The position numbers and the translations under genes are program-made. DNA of 15,323 nt from Kingella pumchi (GTDB taxonomy: Bacteria > Pseudomonadota > Gammaproteobacteria > Burkholderiales > Neisseriaceae): the NCBI RefSeq assembly GCF_022288825.1, contig NZ_JAKOOW010000033.1:89604-104926 (forward strand), given 5' to 3'. The notes beneath the pieces were generated by a model that was not told where the DNA came from, made no database searches, and worked only from the letters and a program-made list of their open reading frames with translations. Below are positions 13,585-15,323 of this stretch, one piece after another. Every line of letters begins with the position of its first letter. The stretch's first letter is position 1.

Positions 13585-13878
13585 ATGCGTATGCACAACC
13601 CGCCCCCGCCCTGCGACATTCTGCGTGAAGACGTACTGCCCGAACTGGGCATGACTGTTACCGCCTTTGCCGCGCATCTGGGCTACTCGCGCGAAGCCTT
13701 GAGTCGCACCCTGCACGGCAAAACGCCGATTACCCCGCAGCTTGCCCTGCGTTTGGAGCAGGCAGGCATCAGTACAGCCGAAATGTGGTTAAAACTTCAG
13801 GCCAAATACGATTTATGGCAGCTGCGCCAAAAACCGCAGCAGGCCGTCGTCGGACGCTTGGATTTCGCCCGCGCCTAA
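13585..13878 (+). CDS. higA: HigA-family antitoxin, second copy
   Basis: 97 residues. It opens HNPPPPCDILREDVLPELGM, the opening of HigA antitoxins; the helix-turn-helix is at about 28-60 (VTAFAAHLGYSREALSRTL), followed by GKTPITPQLALRL and the motif AEMWLKLQAKYDLW common to HigA proteins. It starts 9 bases after the HigB stop, with GGAG upstream. Its TAA overlaps by three bases the oppositely oriented stop codon of the DUF2163 gene (13875-13878 shared). No terminator follows, so its transcripts should run antisense into the 3' end of that gene. Confidence 0.94.
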   Translation: MRMHNPPPPCDILREDVLPELGMTVTAFAAHLGYSREALSRTLHGKTPITPQLALRLEQAGISTAEMWLKLQAKYDLWQLRQKPQQAVVGRLDFARA

Positions 13879-14729
13879 ACCACCGTATCGGCTGCCGGAA
13901 TATACGGGAAGCCGCGAAAGTGAATCACATTGTCGAATTTTGCCGCGCAGGTTTCCTGCCGCTTGTCGCAGCCCGGGTAGATTTTGAACGAATCGCCCGG
14001 GCGCGGCACATTCGGCAGGCGCAGCGCAAAGGTCAGCACCCCGCCGCGCTGGCTTTTCACCGTCCGCGTCAGCCCCGCATTGGCGCCGCCGGTAAAGCGG
14101 ACGACGCCCTGGTCGAACCAGCCGTCCGCCTGCGTCAGATTGGCGCTTAACGAAGTCTCGCTGTTGGCTCCGGCAAGCACGCGGCCGTCCACGGTAAACT
14201 TGTCGCGGTTTACCCCGCAGCCGCCGTCGTACAGCGTGCGCATGCAGCCGGCCTGATAGATGTTGCGCGGACTGCTCACATTCAGCAGCTCGATGTCGGA
14301 CTTTACCGCCACCTTGATTTGCGAACGGCTGCCCGATACGTCGGAAACGCGGCCGGAAAAGATAACCACCGCCCCCACCGGCGTGTCCCAATCGCTGAAA
14401 AACAGCCGCTCGATACGCACCCGCGCCCCGTCCAGCGCCCCGCCGAGCGCCGCTTCCGGCCACGGCAGCCCTTCGAGCTTGTGCGCAGGGTCGGCAGCGA
14501 TTTTCAACTCGTTGCCGTCCGCTTCCAAATCCCGCGTGCTGCGGGTTGCCCCGCGCGAAATAATCAGGTTGCGGCTGTCGTAGGCCTGCCCCTGCCAGTA
14601 CACTGTCCGGTCGGCGCCGGTATGCCGCAGCACCGAGCCGTTGGCCAGCGTCAGCGTATACAAATCGGCCATCAGAAACTCATCGCTGCCGTGCAGCAGT
14701 TCGACCAGCTCCTTGCTTGCTTTTTTCAT
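13875..14729 (-). CDS. distal tail / hub protein (DUF2163, phage_BR0599 type)
   Basis: 284 residues; corresponds to gp13 of gene transfer agents, part of the tail hub below the tube. The start is MKKASKELVELLHG, preceded by GGATGGG; the in-frame extension to 14807 runs through two uptake sequences and overlaps the previous gene. The N-terminal domain (about 1-155: SRGATRSTRDLEADGNELK, FSGRVSDVSGSRSQIKVAV) is the usual DUF2163 beta domain. The C-terminal domain holds four cysteines, Cys162 (YQAGCMRTLYDGG), Cys171 (CGVNRD), Cys254 (YPGCDK) and Cys261 (ETCAAKF), arranged as in lambda L-related proteins that bind an iron-sulfur cluster. It ends with HFRGFPYIP, also typical. The gene lies between DUF2460 upstream and, after an inserted higBA pair, NlpC/P60 downstream. 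Confidence 0.93.
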   Translation of the reverse strand: MKKASKELVELLHGSDEFLMADLYTLTLANGSVLRHTGADRTVYWQGQAYDSRNLIISRGATRSTRDLEADGNELKIAADPAHKLEGLPWPEAALGGALDGARVRIERLFFSDWDTPVGAVVIFSGRVSDVSGSRSQIKVAVKSDIELLNVSSPRNIYQAGCMRTLYDGGCGVNRDKFTVDGRVLAGANSETSLSANLTQADGWFDQGVVRFTGGANAGLTRTVKSQRGGVLTFALRLPNVPRPGDSFKIYPGCDKRQETCAAKFDNVIHFRGFPYIPAADTVV

Positions 14730-14739
14730 TTCCCATCCT

Positions 14740-14769
14740 TTCAGGCTGCCTTTGGTTTTCAGGCTGCTT
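14740..14769 (-). repeat. tandem direct uptake sequences between two tail genes
   Basis: An exact AGGCAGCCTGAA (14740-14751) and a one-base variant AAGCAGCCTGAA (14758-14769) in the same orientation, six bases apart, between the DUF2460 stop and the DUF2163 start. Being direct repeats they form no hairpin, in contrast to the other intergenic copies. Confidence 0.8.
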
Positions 14770-15323
14770 AACGCACACTCACCAGCTCGATTTTCTTCGC
14801 CTTCCACAGATGGCCGATAAAGTTTTCAAAGTCGGCCGTATCGGCGGCAAAGCGCACGCGGAAATAAAAGCCGCCCGACCACTCGATTTTTTGGCCGGCC
14901 GTCAGCGGCGTTTGGAACACCACATCGCCGCCGTCGATCACATAATCGCGCCCCTTTTCCTTCGGCACACCGCCCACGGTAATCAGCACGTCGCCGCGCA
15001 CCGCCGCCACCGGCTCGACAAAGCCGCCGAAACTGCGTATCAGCGGGTAGCGCTGCCGCCCCTGCTGCACAAAGCCGATGGACTGGCCGCTCACGCTGTT
15101 GTCGCTCGGGTCTTCGTACAGAAAACTCTCAAAGCTGCCCCTGCGCGCATTGAAAAAGCCCGCCAGCTGCTCCAGCTCGTTTACCGCCGAGCGGGTGCGC
15201 AGCACTTCGAAAGACAGCGTGAAGCGCCACAGCGGATAGCGGTAATAGGCCGCACGCATCTCGCGGCCGTTGGCCGATTTGATGGTATTGGTACTCCATA
15301 CCGGCGTTTTTTTCACGCCCCAC
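14768..15323 (-). CDS. distal tail protein, DUF2460 / TIGR02217 type (5' end outside window)
   Basis: Partial gene: 184 codons plus stop are visible and the frame stays open to the edge. The residues Trp-Gly-Val just before KKTPVWSTNT match the usual internal opening 'GWxVKKTPVWSTNT', so the GTG at 15316 and nearby starts are not the true start; probably 10-20 residues are missing. Family marks: ALNELEQLAGFF-like segment (NELEQLAGFFNARRGSFESF), FLYEDPSDNSV, the C-terminal IEWSGGFYFRVRF and KIELVSVR. It corresponds to gp12 of gene transfer agents, the distal tail ring. It is the first visible gene of the late block. Confidence 0.9.
   Translation of the reverse strand, partial: WGVKKTPVWSTNTIKSANGREMRAAYYRYPLWRFTLSFEVLRTRSAVNELEQLAGFFNARRGSFESFLYEDPSDNSVSGQSIGFVQQGRQRYPLIRSFGGFVEPVAAVRGDVLITVGGVPKEKGRDYVIDGGDVVFQTPLTAGQKIEWSGGFYFRVRFAADTADFENFIGHLWKAKKIELVSVR

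Noticed and set aside
1..15323. CRISPR array, rRNA, tRNA or insertion sequence
   Set aside because: No regular direct repeats with spacers, no cloverleaf or rRNA-like stretch, and no transposase frame or terminal inverted repeats were seen; all strong repeats are uptake sequences or terminators.

Overview
The window is the integrase-proximal end and most of the late tail/lysis region of a tailed (probably long-tailed siphovirus) prophage in a member of the Neisseriaceae. The family call rests on nine exact copies of the 12-mer AGGCAGCCTGAA (either strand), plus several one-base variants. This is a Kingella-type dialect of the Neisseriaceae DNA uptake sequence (DUS). The species cannot be named from this window. 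Most coding DNA is GC-rich; two 60-base blocks counted by hand (from 4441 and 11281) are 70% G+C.

Layout. On the + strand at the left edge is a tyrosine integrase (101-1090). A strong hairpin terminator (1109-1149) separates it from a convergent block of late genes on the minus strand, which is transcribed right to left. In order of transcription this block holds: a DUF2460-type distal tail protein cut by the window edge (15323-14768), a DUF2163-type hub protein (14729-13875), an NlpC/P60 tail peptidase (13241-12819), a 1378-residue J-like host-specificity protein (12751-8615), two translationally coupled tail-tip accessory proteins of unknown function (8600-8277, 8280-7390), two small membrane proteins, one holin-like (6658-6164, 6154-5807), a 1082-residue tape measure protein (5743-2495), a Cys/His endolysin-like protein (2421-1879), a 49-residue coiled-coil-type protein coupled to it (1882-1733), and an Rz-type inner-membrane spanin (1662-1153). 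An Rz1-type lipoprotein spanin (1415-1173) is fully nested inside Rz in another frame. The first four genes form the tail-tip set also known from gene transfer agents and many siphoviruses (gp12-gp13-gp14-gp15 order).

Two unrelated HigB/HigA toxin-antitoxin pairs (6748-7337 and 13300-13878) sit on the + strand, against the direction of the late genes, like 'morons'. Each has its own sigma70-like promoter and inverted-repeat operators.

What stands out: (i) intrinsic-terminator-like hairpins with U tracts recur along the one-way late block, including one inside the tape measure reading frame, with no obvious promoters after them, which suggests processive antitermination or tuned read-through; (ii) the tape measure gene lies downstream of the tail-tip genes instead of upstream; (iii) host DUS are unusually dense for a phage and are built into the terminators and into gene ends; (iv) a fully embedded Rz1; (v) a probable leaderless HigB mRNA. 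No repressor, replication, packaging or capsid genes, tRNA, CRISPR or attachment site could be identified. No gene-free stretch exceeds 300 bases.
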